A stretch of 64,000 bases of DNA from JASGDC01 sp047606545 (GTDB lineage Bacteria; Actinomycetota; Actinomycetes; Actinomycetales; Micrococcaceae): assembly GCA_047606545.1 (NCBI GenBank), contig JASGEI010000010.1, positions 62,001 through 126,000 on the forward strand, read 5' to 3'. Numbering within the stretch: position 1 is the stretch's first letter; each line of letters begins with the position of its first letter. Under the pieces are notes generated by a model. That model worked only from the letters and a program-made list of their open reading frames with translations, had not been told where the DNA came from and ran no database searches. Position numbers and translations under genes: made by a program. Shown here one piece after another: positions 17,207 through 26,532 of this stretch.

Positions 17207-18850
17207 CTACCGTAAGAAACTACTTGGATCTACTAATTTACCATTTTGGTTAACTTCAAATAATAAGTTACAGCTAGTAGCACTACCCGTTTTACCAACA
17301 TTACCGATAGTTTGACCAGCACTTACTTTCTGACCAACTGAAACCGTGAAGTTCTGTAGATGGTTATATGTAGTCAACAATGGTTTACCATCAACTACAC
17401 CAAAGTCTACAACTACACGGTTACCATAGCCATCACTATCTCCAGCAGAAAGTACTACACCTTTACCAGTAGATTTAACTGGCGCATCACATTCTGCAGT
17501 GTAAGTAATTCCAGTTGCACCATCAGTACCATAGCTAATCTTTGTTACTGGATTTACTGCATCACCAAAATTAGAGAATACTTTACCATCAACTGGCTTT
17601 TCCATTTTGTTATCAATAGTGCCAGTAACTTCTTTCATTTTCTTGTCTTTCACAAGATAAAGCACTGTATTACGAAGTTCTGGTGATAGCTGTGAAATGT
17701 CATCAACACTGCTAGTACTTAGATTTTTGTTATCTAACGCCTCGGATGTAGTACCAGAGTTAGCTAGCAATGCTCTAACTTGGACAGAATCTAGACCAGT
17801 AGTCTCAGCTAATTGGTTAACTACATCATCGGTAATCTCATCTGGAGCACTAATATTTGTATTTCCAGTCTGCTTTTTAGTTGAATCAGAACTAGAATCT
17901 GAATCATTTGAACTAGATGACTCACTAGAGTCTGAAGTAGCTTTAGCAGCTACTTCCTTTGCTTGTTGCTGTGCAACTTTAATTTGTTCTTTTTGATAAG
18001 TCTCTAAACTCTGTGTAATCGTGACTTGCTTCTGTTGCAAAGCACTTTGCTCTTTCATAGCTTGTTTACGTTTTTTTTCAAGGCTTTCAGCATTCTCTTT
18101 AGCTTCACTGTTTAACTTATCTATTTCATCAGAAGCCTCTTCAGCAAGTTGTTGTTGTTCTTGAGCAGTCTTGTTAGCCGCGTCAGCTTGCTTCTTTAAA
18201 CTAGCAATATCGGAAACGACAGAATCTAAACGCGCTTGAGAGTTTTGCAAAGTAGACTGCTGACCTTGTAACTGGTTTTGTTCCTCTTTTAGCTTTTGAA
18301 CAGTTGCATCAGAAAGCTCTTCAGATTGGGCAATTTGCTGTAACTGATCTGGATCAAAGAAGGTAGTTAAATCTTGGTTAATATCAGAATTTTCATAGGT
18401 AATGCGAGCAATACCAGCAATGTTCTTTTGAGTTTGAGCTACCTTAGCTTGTTCAGACTGAACATCCTTATTAATTTCAGTGCGGCTATCACTTGCAGTA
18501 TCAAGTCTAGCTTTCAAAGAATCTGCTTGCTTTTGTGCTTGAGATTGAGTAAGTTTAGCTGCATTTAATTTAGCTTGAGCTTGAGCTAACTGTGATTGAT
18601 AAGTTTGTGCTTTAGCAAGGGCATCTTGATAAGACTGAGTATAAGTATTTACTTCCTGAGTAGTTTCGTCAAGAGCTTGACTATTTTGCTGGCTCTGTTT
18701 CTGTAATTGCTTACCTTTACTGTCAGTAGAAGAAGCCGTAGGGGTAGCAGAAGCCGTAGCTGTAGGGGTAACATCAGCTAAAGCGGGTACACTAACTGCT
18801 GCTAATAAAACAGAAGTTGTAGATAATGCAATAAACTTCCTATTTTTCAC
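17207..18850 (-). CDS. Secreted coiled-coil protein with degenerate LytM/M23 domain (EnvC/CwlO-like)
   Basis: This 547-residue protein has a signal peptide (about residues 1-25), a long Gln/Lys-rich coiled coil (about 45-300), a Ser/Asp linker (about 303-325) and a LytM domain from about 420 to the end. The catalytic HLHFEV motif is replaced by NLLFEV at 528-533, so both His ligands are lost; a single His remains in YNHL at 497. The HxxxD site is also not recognisable. It should therefore be enzymatically inactive. Its place just after ftsX suggests an EnvC-like activator of a separate cell-wall amidase or peptidase, controlled by FtsEX. Confidence 0.85.
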   Translation of the reverse strand: MKNRKFIALSTTSVLLAAVSVPALADVTPTATASATPTASSTDSKGKQLQKQSQQNSQALDETTQEVNTYTQSYQDALAKAQTYQSQLAQAQAKLNAAKLTQSQAQKQADSLKARLDTASDSRTEINKDVQSEQAKVAQTQKNIAGIARITYENSDINQDLTTFFDPDQLQQIAQSEELSDATVQKLKEEQNQLQGQQSTLQNSQARLDSVVSDIASLKKQADAANKTAQEQQQLAEEASDEIDKLNSEAKENAESLEKKRKQAMKEQSALQQKQVTITQSLETYQKEQIKVAQQQAKEVAAKATSDSSESSSSNDSDSSSDSTKKQTGNTNISAPDEITDDVVNQLAETTGLDSVQVRALLANSGTTSEALDNKNLSTSSVDDISQLSPELRNTVLYLVKDKKMKEVTGTIDNKMEKPVDGKVFSNFGDAVNPVTKISYGTDGATGITYTAECDAPVKSTGKGVVLSAGDSDGYGNRVVVDFGVVDGKPLLTTYNHLQNFTVSVGQKVSAGQTIGNVGKTGSATSCNLLFEVNQNGKLVDPSSFLR

Positions 18851-18866
18851 TAGTATCCCCTATAAC

Positions 18867-19775
18867 TTAAACTCTAACCATTTTTCTAATGTTTAGATAC
18901 CCCACAGTTACGCTAATTATAGCACCTAGAATAATTAACGGGAATATTACTTGTAGAAGTTGTGGTGTCCCGATATACGGAGTACTCGGGTTATCGACAG
19001 ATAACATTCCTTGGACGAACACCACTACCACTACCGATAAAGCGGCCACAGCCAAGATTGTACCTATCAATGTTGATAAGAAAATTTCACCTAGTAATGG
19101 CAAATTAATCTGCCAAGACTTTGCCCCAATCATTCGCATGATAAAGGTTTCTTTCGTCCTGTTTACCGCTGAAAGCCTGATAGTCGTAGACATTAATAAT
19201 ATCCCTGCTACTAATGTCAACGCACCAATTATAAACGAAATTATTATCATGACGTTTAAGGTACTTACCATGCGGTCGTAGGTTTTGTGTTGATCCACTA
19301 CTCTATCTACACCTGGTAATGGCTTAACTAGTTGAGTGACTTGATCATACTGATTAGGGTCATAAAGATTAAGTCGGAAAGATTCTGGCATTGCATCTGA
19401 GGTTACGGATTCTCCAAGTGAGCTATTACTAAATTGTTCTTTAAAATGTTTGTAGGCCTCATCTTTTGACTCAAAGTAATAGTTTTTAATAAATTGTTTA
19501 CCTTGCGTTGACTTTAAAACATTTTCAATATTATCTTTTTGAGCTTGGCTAATTGCACCATTAGGACAGTTCACTGATTGACTCTGGTCATCACACAAAT
19601 AAACTGCTACTTGGACTTTGTCATACCAGTAACCTTTTAACTGCTCTACTTGCTTATGAAATAAGAAAGAAGATCCCACAAAAAGTAGTGAGATAAAAGA
19701 AACTATAACGACAGAAATCACTAATGATAGATTTCTGCGCATAGTACGCAAAGTTTCTTTAAAGAAAAAATTCAT
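18867..19775 (-). CDS. ftsX: Cell division protein FtsX
   Basis: This 302-residue membrane protein has one N-terminal transmembrane segment, a large extracellular domain (about residues 45-170) and three C-terminal transmembrane helices, with the conserved RLSAVNRTKETFIMRMIGA loop. FtsX couples the ATPase FtsE to periplasmic or wall-side hydrolase activators. It stands between ftsE and the LytM protein, its likely partner. Confidence 0.95.
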   Translation of the reverse strand: MNFFFKETLRTMRRNLSLVISVVIVSFISLLFVGSSFLFHKQVEQLKGYWYDKVQVAVYLCDDQSQSVNCPNGAISQAQKDNIENVLKSTQGKQFIKNYYFESKDEAYKHFKEQFSNSSLGESVTSDAMPESFRLNLYDPNQYDQVTQLVKPLPGVDRVVDQHKTYDRMVSTLNVMIIISFIIGALTLVAGILLMSTTIRLSAVNRTKETFIMRMIGAKSWQINLPLLGEIFLSTLIGTILAVAALSVVVVVFVQGMLSVDNPSTPYIGTPQLLQVIFPLIILGAIISVTVGYLNIRKMVRV

Positions 19776-19791
19776 ACTTTTTGGTTATTCC

Positions 19792-21669
19792 TCATTTTTG
19801 TTTCTTACTATTCTTATTTTTCCGTATTCTTAATCGATTACGAAATGTATCTGAATACTTTGACTTAACATTATTATCTGTTTTAGTTGAATCTTCAACT
19901 ATTTCCTCATCATTTACTGTAGGTAAAACTTCAGTATTAGCTTCAGTAAATGGCTCTGTTTCTTTAACTTCAGGTATAACCTGAGTATTAATATCGTCAT
20001 TAGTTACTTGGTCAAGAACCTCTGTCGTATCACCAGAGTCATCAGTTGCTTCAACAGTATCAATAATCGCAGTTTCTGCACCTAGTTCAGTATTCTCTTC
20101 TTTATTACCAGAGTCATCATCTTCAAGTAAATGTGCGTACTTTTCAGTTAAACCTTCTGGCTTTCCAATGATTTCCTTTTTCTTAGTTTTGTTTATACTA
20201 AAGGTCTTTTCTGGGAATTCTTGATTAAAACTAGCTTTCTGCTCTGGTTTTTTCTTATAGCTCTCAGGCAAAGTAAACTTCTTTTCAGTTTCTTCTTTTT
20301 CTACTGTTTCAGGCTTATTATCTTCCCCAATAGTAAAACGCTTCTCACCTGGATTATCTTTAGCTGTTAACTTACGCTCTTTAGCTTCGCCAAGAGTGAA
20401 ACTACGATCTTTAGCATCTTTAGCTTCTGGTTTTCTACCTTTTAACTCCTGAGGCAACTTAAAACTCTTAGTACCATCGTCTTTGCCTTCTGCCTGTTTG
20501 TCACCTTTGTATTTATCCGGTAACTCGAATTTCTTATTAGAAGTAGCATCTGAATCTGTGGTCTTAGACTTATATTTATCTGGTAATTCAAACTTTTTAG
20601 CTGATTTGTCCTTATTATCTTCAGAATTTAGTTCACTCTTAGCTTTTGAATCAGTCTTAGCTATTTTCTTGGACTTGTCTACCGCTTTAACATCTTGTTC
20701 AGTACTATCCCCCTTGTTAACATCTTTGACATTAGACATAACTTGAGTCACTTCGCTGGTAGTCTCTTTTTCAGACTTCTTGGTATCAACAAGCACCTTA
20801 GTAGCCAGATCTTTTTGTTTAGCAGTGTCAGTAGTTTGTTGTTTGTTTTTCTTATCTTTATTTTTCTTAGCAGCAGATTCATCTTTAACTTTATGACGCT
20901 TACCCACAGGTTTTGGTAGTAAATTACGACCAAACTGCTTCTTCTTTGCGCCTTCCTTTTCAAGGATAGCTTGTTTCTTAGCTTCAGCTTCAATTTCAGC
21001 TAATTCTTGTGTAGTAGGCTCACGTTGTGCGTCTTTAATAGAAATAACTCGATGTTGCCACTCATTCACAATATACTCAGCGTGCGTAGCGAAGATAATG
21101 CTTACACCACTTGCACTAATATCCTCCAATAAATCCATTACCCGAATGGAATTCTCAAGATCCAAGTTACCAGTAGGCTCATCTGCAACGATAACTTTAG
21201 GACTAAGTATCATTGCTCTTGCAATTGCCAAGCGTTGCTTTTCACCACCAGAAAGTTTCGCCACGATTGTTTTTTCGTAACGCTCCATATCTAGGCTCTT
21301 TAAAATTTTCTTAATTTTTGGTTTAACAGATTTTGCTTCTTCGCCATGAACTCGCATTACGAATTCTAAATTTTCGTATGCATTACGATCTTCAAGTAGT
21401 TTATAATCCTGAAATACTACCCCAATTTCTTTGCGGTACTCTGGAATACGCTGTGACGTTAGAGTAGATAAATCACGACCTAAGACAGAAACTTTACCCT
21501 TTTTTGGCGCAAACTCACGCAATAGTAATTTAAGAATAGTAGATTTACCACTTCCAGAAGGACCAATAAGATAAACAAATTCGCCCTTATCTACCTTAAA
21601 ATTCAAAAACTCAAATACTGGTTTCTTCGAACCAGGATAAGTATAAGAAACATCTTTTAAGTTAATCAC
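19792..21669 (-). CDS. ftsE: FtsE with a very long repeat-containing C-terminal tail
   Basis: Residues 1-220 form a normal FtsE ATPase: Walker A GPSGSGKST at 36-44, signature LSGGEKQR at 139-146, Walker B VIVADEPTGNLD at 159-170. Typical FtsE ends near residue 229; this one reaches 625. The tail is Lys/Glu/Asp/Thr-rich and presumably disordered. Between about 358 and 498 it holds about seven copies of a degenerate K-x-F-x-L-P-x-x-Y-K motif (KKFELPDKYK twice, then KSFKLPQELK, RSFTLGEAKE, KRFTIGEDNK, KKFTLPESYK, KTFSINKTKK). An acidic stretch and a basic end (RNRLRIRKNK) follow. It overlaps prfB by 4 nt. The tail may bind cytoplasmic division or wall proteins. Confidence 0.93.
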   Translation of the reverse strand: MINLKDVSYTYPGSKKPVFEFLNFKVDKGEFVYLIGPSGSGKSTILKLLLREFAPKKGKVSVLGRDLSTLTSQRIPEYRKEIGVVFQDYKLLEDRNAYENLEFVMRVHGEEAKSVKPKIKKILKSLDMERYEKTIVAKLSGGEKQRLAIARAMILSPKVIVADEPTGNLDLENSIRVMDLLEDISASGVSIIFATHAEYIVNEWQHRVISIKDAQREPTTQELAEIEAEAKKQAILEKEGAKKKQFGRNLLPKPVGKRHKVKDESAAKKNKDKKNKQQTTDTAKQKDLATKVLVDTKKSEKETTSEVTQVMSNVKDVNKGDSTEQDVKAVDKSKKIAKTDSKAKSELNSEDNKDKSAKKFELPDKYKSKTTDSDATSNKKFELPDKYKGDKQAEGKDDGTKSFKLPQELKGRKPEAKDAKDRSFTLGEAKERKLTAKDNPGEKRFTIGEDNKPETVEKEETEKKFTLPESYKKKPEQKASFNQEFPEKTFSINKTKKKEIIGKPEGLTEKYAHLLEDDDSGNKEENTELGAETAIIDTVEATDDSGDTTEVLDQVTNDDINTQVIPEVKETEPFTEANTEVLPTVNDEEIVEDSTKTDNNVKSKYSDTFRNRLRIRKNKNSKKQK

Positions 21670-22778
21670 TGTGCTTGCTCCTGTTGTTTTCGCCAGCGAA
21701 TTCCTGCATCAATAAATTGGTCCAAATCTCCATCAAATACTGCCTGCGCATTACCAACTTCATAGCTGGTACGTAAATCCTTAACCATTTGATATGGGTT
21801 TAATACATAAGACCTAATTTGATCCCCCCAACTAGCTTTAACATTACCAGCTAGTTCCTTTTGAGTCGCTTTTTCTTCTTCTTGTTTCAAGAGTAACAGC
21901 CTCGACTGTAATACTTTCATGGCAGCAGCTTTATTTTGAATTTGTGATTTCTCATTTTGCATTGAAACTACAATACCCGTAGGCAAATGCGTCAGACGTA
22001 CTGCAGAATCTGTAGTATTTACTGATTGACCACCAGGTCCGGAAGAACGGAATACGTCCACTTTAATATCATTATCTGGAATTTCGATGTGGTCAGTTTG
22101 TTCAATTAGCGGAATAACTTCTACTGCAGCAAATGAAGTTTCACGAGTACCTTTACCACCAAAAGGACTTAAACGCACTAGCCTATGAGTTCCAGCTTCC
22201 ATACTTAACCGTCCATATGCATAAGGTACTTTAACTTCAAAAGTTGCGGATTTAATACCAGCAACTTTGGCATAAGAAGTATCTAATACTTTAGTAGGAT
22301 AGCCATGACGTTCTGCCCAACGGAGATACATTCTTAACAACATATTAGCAAAGTCAGCTGCATCATCCCCTCCTACGCCAGTACGAATTGTAACTACTGC
22401 TTCCCGCTCATCATACTTACCCGATAACAAAGTAACTATTTCTAACTCTTTAAGGTCTTTGTCTAGTTTCTCAAGGTCAGTCTCAGCTTCTTTAAGACTG
22501 TAGGCATCGTCCTCTGCTTCAGCAAGTTCAATTAGGACTTCAACATCTTCAATTCGTGCAGCTAGAGAATCTAATTTCTTTAACTCATTTTGATAAGTTG
22601 AAAGCTGAGTAGTAACTAATTGCGCATTTTCTGGGTTATCCCAAATATCAGGTGCCGATGCCTGCTCACTTAATTCAGCAATCTTCACTTCAAGCTTTGT
22701 GGTATCACTAACTTCGGTGATTGATGCGTAAAGAGTTTTAACGTTTTTAAGCGCTAATGCTAAATCAAAATTTGCCAT
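21666..22778 (-). CDS. prfB: Peptide chain release factor 2
   Basis: This 370-residue class I release factor carries the catalytic GGQ (SSGPGGQSVNTTDSAVR) and an SPF tripeptide (VRLSPFGGKG), marking it as RF2, specific for UAA and UGA. The gene is read in a single frame, so it lacks the programmed +1 frameshift of many other bacteria. It begins the prfB-ftsE-ftsX run. Confidence 0.96.
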   Translation of the reverse strand: MANFDLALALKNVKTLYASITEVSDTTKLEVKIAELSEQASAPDIWDNPENAQLVTTQLSTYQNELKKLDSLAARIEDVEVLIELAEAEDDAYSLKEAETDLEKLDKDLKELEIVTLLSGKYDEREAVVTIRTGVGGDDAADFANMLLRMYLRWAERHGYPTKVLDTSYAKVAGIKSATFEVKVPYAYGRLSMEAGTHRLVRLSPFGGKGTRETSFAAVEVIPLIEQTDHIEIPDNDIKVDVFRSSGPGGQSVNTTDSAVRLTHLPTGIVVSMQNEKSQIQNKAAAMKVLQSRLLLLKQEEEKATQKELAGNVKASWGDQIRSYVLNPYQMVKDLRTSYEVGNAQAVFDGDLDQFIDAGIRWRKQQEQAQ

Positions 22779-22820
22779 AAAGTCTATTGTATCCAGAAAC
22801 TAAGCTATTAAGTATGCTCA

Positions 22821-23627
22821 TCAACGGCGCAGGAAATCTACTGCATCCTCAATATCGCCATCAAAAGCTTTTTTACCCTTTTCCATCACAATTCCACGTT
22901 CACAAATTTCTTTAATCATATCTAAATCATGAGAAACCACCACTAAAGTCTTACCAGATTCTTTTAGCTCAAGAATCTTCTTTTTACACTTTGCCTGGAA
23001 AGGTTCATCACCAACTGCTAAAATCTCATCTACCAAGAAAACATCTGGATCAGTATGAATTGCTACTGCGAAAGCTAGCCGCAAAAACATACCCGAAGAG
23101 TAAAACTTCACTTCAGTATCAATAAACTCTTCAATTTCAGAGAAAGCTACAATATCGTCAAAACAAGCATCAATTTCAGCTTCTGTCATCCCCAAAATTG
23201 AACCATTTAGGTAAACATTTTCACGCCCAGATAAATCTGGATGAAAACCAGCACCTACTTCAATCAAACCTGCAACTTTACCTCTAGTATAAATATGCCC
23301 TGCATCAGGTTGCATTACTCCCGAAATTAGCTTCAAAGTCGTAGATTTGCCAGAACCGTTATAGCCGATAATAGCCATCGATTCACCTTCATAAACATCG
23401 TATGAAACACTATCGATTGCTAAGAAAGTATCTTTCAAATCATCTTTACGACCTTTGAATAACCATACGATAGCTTCTTTAATCGAGCGAGTATTGCGTA
23501 AGGTAAAACGTTTATAAATATCCTCTACAATAATAGATTTACGAGAGTTCTTTAAAATACTTTCTCGACGTAATCGTCGTTTCTCTCGCCGTTGCTCTTG
23601 AGTTCCTTTAAGTTTTTCTTTTGCCAT
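22821..23627 (-). CDS. Polysaccharide ABC exporter ATPase (Wzt/TagH/RfbE-like)
   Basis: This 268-residue ATPase has a basic N-terminal lead, Walker A GYNGSGKST, the AGLIEVGAGFHPDLSGRENVYLNG segment diagnostic of O-antigen/teichoic acid exporter ATPases, a weak signature YSSGM and Walker B DVFLVDEILAVGD. It overlaps its permease by one base. It has no carbohydrate-binding C-terminal domain. Mycobacterial Rv3781, of the arabinogalactan cluster, is a close architectural match. Confidence 0.92.
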   Translation of the reverse strand: MAKEKLKGTQEQRREKRRLRRESILKNSRKSIIVEDIYKRFTLRNTRSIKEAIVWLFKGRKDDLKDTFLAIDSVSYDVYEGESMAIIGYNGSGKSTTLKLISGVMQPDAGHIYTRGKVAGLIEVGAGFHPDLSGRENVYLNGSILGMTEAEIDACFDDIVAFSEIEEFIDTEVKFYSSGMFLRLAFAVAIHTDPDVFLVDEILAVGDEPFQAKCKKKILELKESGKTLVVVSHDLDMIKEICERGIVMEKGKKAFDGDIEDAVDFLRR

Positions 23628-24529
23628 TACAGTTCCTGAGCGAATTTTCCTTCAAGTTTACGGAACATAAATGCCCCAAGTGCTAAGAATGCCAAACTAA
23701 TCAATAGCGCTACTCCAGCATCATGTAACAAATGCGGAGCTAATGCATGCTGCAGTTCTGGATTACTAGGGTTTTTATCAATAGTGGGGTACCAGAACGA
23801 CCAGTGGAATAATTCTACAGCAGTGGTAATTGGGTTTGCCATATAAAACTGAAACCAGAAGTTATTCAACTGTTCTTGTACTAAATCCCAAGTATAAACC
23901 ACTGGAGAAAGCCACATCAAAATTGATAGTAACAAATCTACAAAGTTTTCCACATCACGATAGAAAACGTTAAGGGCTGCTGCAATTAAACCTAAACCAA
24001 CTGCTAAAATTGTCACAATAATAAATGCTAATATTGCAACTAAAAATCCCTTAAAACTTGGTCGCCAACCTGAATACAAAGACCCAGCAAGCAATACTAC
24101 TAGTGCCGGGATGAAGTGAATTCCTGATACCCAAGTAGAGGCTATTGGGAATAACTCTCGTGGCAAGTAAATTTTGTTTACTAAAGCACCATTACCAACT
24201 ACGGAACGAGCTGCGTTACCAAAAGCTTCTGAAAAGTAGGTAATCAAAGCAGTTCCACAAAACATATACAATGCGAAATTTTGTACTGCTCCACCACGGT
24301 TCATAATAATACCCAAGGCAATATACTGTACAACGAAAATTACCATAGGTTTAAAATAAGACCAAAGTAAGCCAAGCACCGAGTTACGATACCGGACACT
24401 AATCTCTTTTTTCACCAATAGGTGTAATAATTCTCTACGACGCCAAACGTCTTTAAGACCCTGACCACGGCCGGGGATGCTAAAACCTTCTGGAATAGTA
24501 GGCTTTTTTGCCACCGTCTTAGTGCTCAT
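23627..24529 (-). CDS. Polysaccharide ABC exporter permease (Wzm-like)
   Basis: This 300-residue ABC-2 permease has about six transmembrane segments, an N-terminal WRRRELLHLLVKKEISVRYR cytoplasmic motif and the LLSILMWLSPVVYTWDLV region typical of Wzm/TagG/RfbA transporters. It pairs with the adjacent ATPase and is the probable flippase for a lipid-linked galactofuran polymer made by the upstream genes, comparable to Rv3783 in mycobacteria. Confidence 0.92.
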   Translation of the reverse strand: MSTKTVAKKPTIPEGFSIPGRGQGLKDVWRRRELLHLLVKKEISVRYRNSVLGLLWSYFKPMVIFVVQYIALGIIMNRGGAVQNFALYMFCGTALITYFSEAFGNAARSVVGNGALVNKIYLPRELFPIASTWVSGIHFIPALVVLLAGSLYSGWRPSFKGFLVAILAFIIVTILAVGLGLIAAALNVFYRDVENFVDLLLSILMWLSPVVYTWDLVQEQLNNFWFQFYMANPITTAVELFHWSFWYPTIDKNPSNPELQHALAPHLLHDAGVALLISLAFLALGAFMFRKLEGKFAQEL

Positions 24530-24537
24530 ATTAGTTA

Positions 24538-26532
24538 TTATTCCTCAGTAATTTTATCGAAAGTTTTCTTCCAAGCTGCTGTTGAAGTAATCTCTGATAG
24601 TGCCTCACGATATTCTTTCCGAAGTCGTGGCCATTCTTTCAATAATTTAGCATGGGCATTTGCAGATTCAACACCGAGCTCTTGTAGTAGTTCAGAATCA
24701 CGACGATACCACGATGATGCAGTACCTTCTGCGTTAGTCACTACTACAGAATCGTATTGCGCTAAACGATACCACTTAGCATCTTGGTGTGCAATGTTTG
24801 CCTCTGGATGTTCGGTAGAACCAGACTTAAAGGCACTACTTAATTGACGAGCTAGTGCTTTACCCATGACTGGAATTGCACGAATACCCCATACGTGTTT
24901 AAAGTCATTTGGCTTCTTACGTGGTTTGTTTGGCTTTGCCATTGGGAAAGCTTCTGGGTCAGTCTCATAGGTAGAGTCTGGGAAGTTTTTAGCTAAACCA
25001 CGTACTTCTGGTAGACGTTCTGTCAATAAATCATGAAGTTGATCTGGTCCTTGAATCAAATCTTGATATCCCATATTACGAACAGTCTGAGTATAATATT
25101 GCATCGATACTAGGTGTTTAATATCCTCATATTGAGTTTCACGTACTAGACGCCCACCCATTTCAAAGTCTGAATGCAGTAGTGAAGTAATTATGCGGTT
25201 ACGAATATGGAAATATGCTTGCCAGTCAGTGGCGTCATCTTTATCAGCCCATGAAATATGCCAAATAGCAGCACCTGGTAATGAAACGGTAGGATAGCCT
25301 GCTTCTTTAGCACGTAAACCATATTCCATGTCATCCCACTTAATAAATACCGGCAGTGAAAGTCCAATGTCACGAATAATTTTTGTAGGAATTAAACACA
25401 TCCACCAGCCGTTATAATCTACATCATATCGACGGTGCAACCACGGAGTCTCACGAAGTGAAGAAGAGCTGAAGTCATGGTAATGTGCCATGACTTCATT
25501 TGGCTTAGCTGGCAAGAAACGATAGTGGTCAATAGTCTCACCATAAACATATAGTGATGGACGATTATACAAGTCAAAGAAGTGACCACCGACGATAGTC
25601 GGGCGACGAGAATAGTCTGCAAATGCAGTCTGACGCAAGAAACTCTCAGGCTCCAGCATAATGTCATCATCAAGCAAAATTAGGTAATCTGCATCAGAAT
25701 TTTCACTAGCTTCGTACATAGCACGCGAGAAACCTCCTGAGCCACCGACATTCTTTTGGTTAATTATCTTTAGCTGATTACCTAGTTTTTCTGCTGTTTC
25801 ATCAAAACCATCTTCATCTTGAACCTTTTGAGTACCTTGATCTACGATAATGATTTCTTTAAGCTTGCCACGAATGTCATCATTATCAGCAATGACCTTT
25901 GCAGTAGCTGCACAATAGTCAGGACGATTGAAAGTAGTAATGCCAAGTGAGTAACTACCTTCATTACCATTATCAATAGTCTGGTAGTGCGCCTCGACTA
26001 ACTTGAAGCCCTTAGCTTTTGCTACAAGGTCAAACCAATACCAACCGCCGTCACCGAATGGCTTTAGGTTAAGATCAACTACAGTAGTCGCTTGTCCTTT
26101 AACTGCAAATGAATCCACACGTTGCTGTGAACCTTTAGCATTAGAACGGTTTATTGCTACCGTACCTTCACCTTCAGTTTTTACTACAAGCTGTATTTTT
26201 TCAACTGAAGTCCAACGTCTCCAGTAACTAGCAGGAAATGCGTTAAAATAAGTAGCAAATGAAACTCGGTCACCAAGAGCCACAATCATGCTTCGTTTAT
26301 CCAGAATTGCTTCAGTGAAAGCATCACCACTACTCGTTGCAGAACCTAGCGCTACATTTTCTGTTGCAGAATCCATAGTAGCTGCTAGATTTGAATAACC
26401 AACACCTGAATCAATGTAAAGTGGGATTACATCTGTATCTTTAGCATCTGGCAGGATAACACGCTGGATTACACGCCAATTTTCTTTTTTCCCTTTAGGT
26501 TCAGAGATTGTTCCCATAATCTTTTGTGTCAT
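24538..26532 (-). CDS. glfT2: Polymerising galactofuranosyltransferase (GlfT2-like)
   Basis: This 664-residue protein has the GlfT2 layout: an N-terminal beta-rich domain, a GT2 domain with the metal-binding DDD at 288-290 (LLDDDIMLEPES), the catalytic-base region KWDDMEYGLRA (399-407) and WHISW with H425, then a helical C-terminus. GlfT2 alternates beta-1,5 and beta-1,6 galactofuranose addition using UDP-Galf. It overlaps glf by one base, so substrate supply and use are coupled. The chain made here need not be mycobacterial arabinogalactan; no arabinosyltransferase is seen. Confidence 0.93.
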   Translation of the reverse strand: MTQKIMGTISEPKGKKENWRVIQRVILPDAKDTDVIPLYIDSGVGYSNLAATMDSATENVALGSATSSGDAFTEAILDKRSMIVALGDRVSFATYFNAFPASYWRRWTSVEKIQLVVKTEGEGTVAINRSNAKGSQQRVDSFAVKGQATTVVDLNLKPFGDGGWYWFDLVAKAKGFKLVEAHYQTIDNGNEGSYSLGITTFNRPDYCAATAKVIADNDDIRGKLKEIIIVDQGTQKVQDEDGFDETAEKLGNQLKIINQKNVGGSGGFSRAMYEASENSDADYLILLDDDIMLEPESFLRQTAFADYSRRPTIVGGHFFDLYNRPSLYVYGETIDHYRFLPAKPNEVMAHYHDFSSSSLRETPWLHRRYDVDYNGWWMCLIPTKIIRDIGLSLPVFIKWDDMEYGLRAKEAGYPTVSLPGAAIWHISWADKDDATDWQAYFHIRNRIITSLLHSDFEMGGRLVRETQYEDIKHLVSMQYYTQTVRNMGYQDLIQGPDQLHDLLTERLPEVRGLAKNFPDSTYETDPEAFPMAKPNKPRKKPNDFKHVWGIRAIPVMGKALARQLSSAFKSGSTEHPEANIAHQDAKWYRLAQYDSVVVTNAEGTASSWYRRDSELLQELGVESANAHAKLLKEWPRLRKEYREALSEITSTAAWKKTFDKITEE

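Noticed and set aside
21666..22778. Programmed frameshift in prfB
   Set aside because: The RF2 gene reads from start to end in one frame with no in-frame TGA near codon 25.
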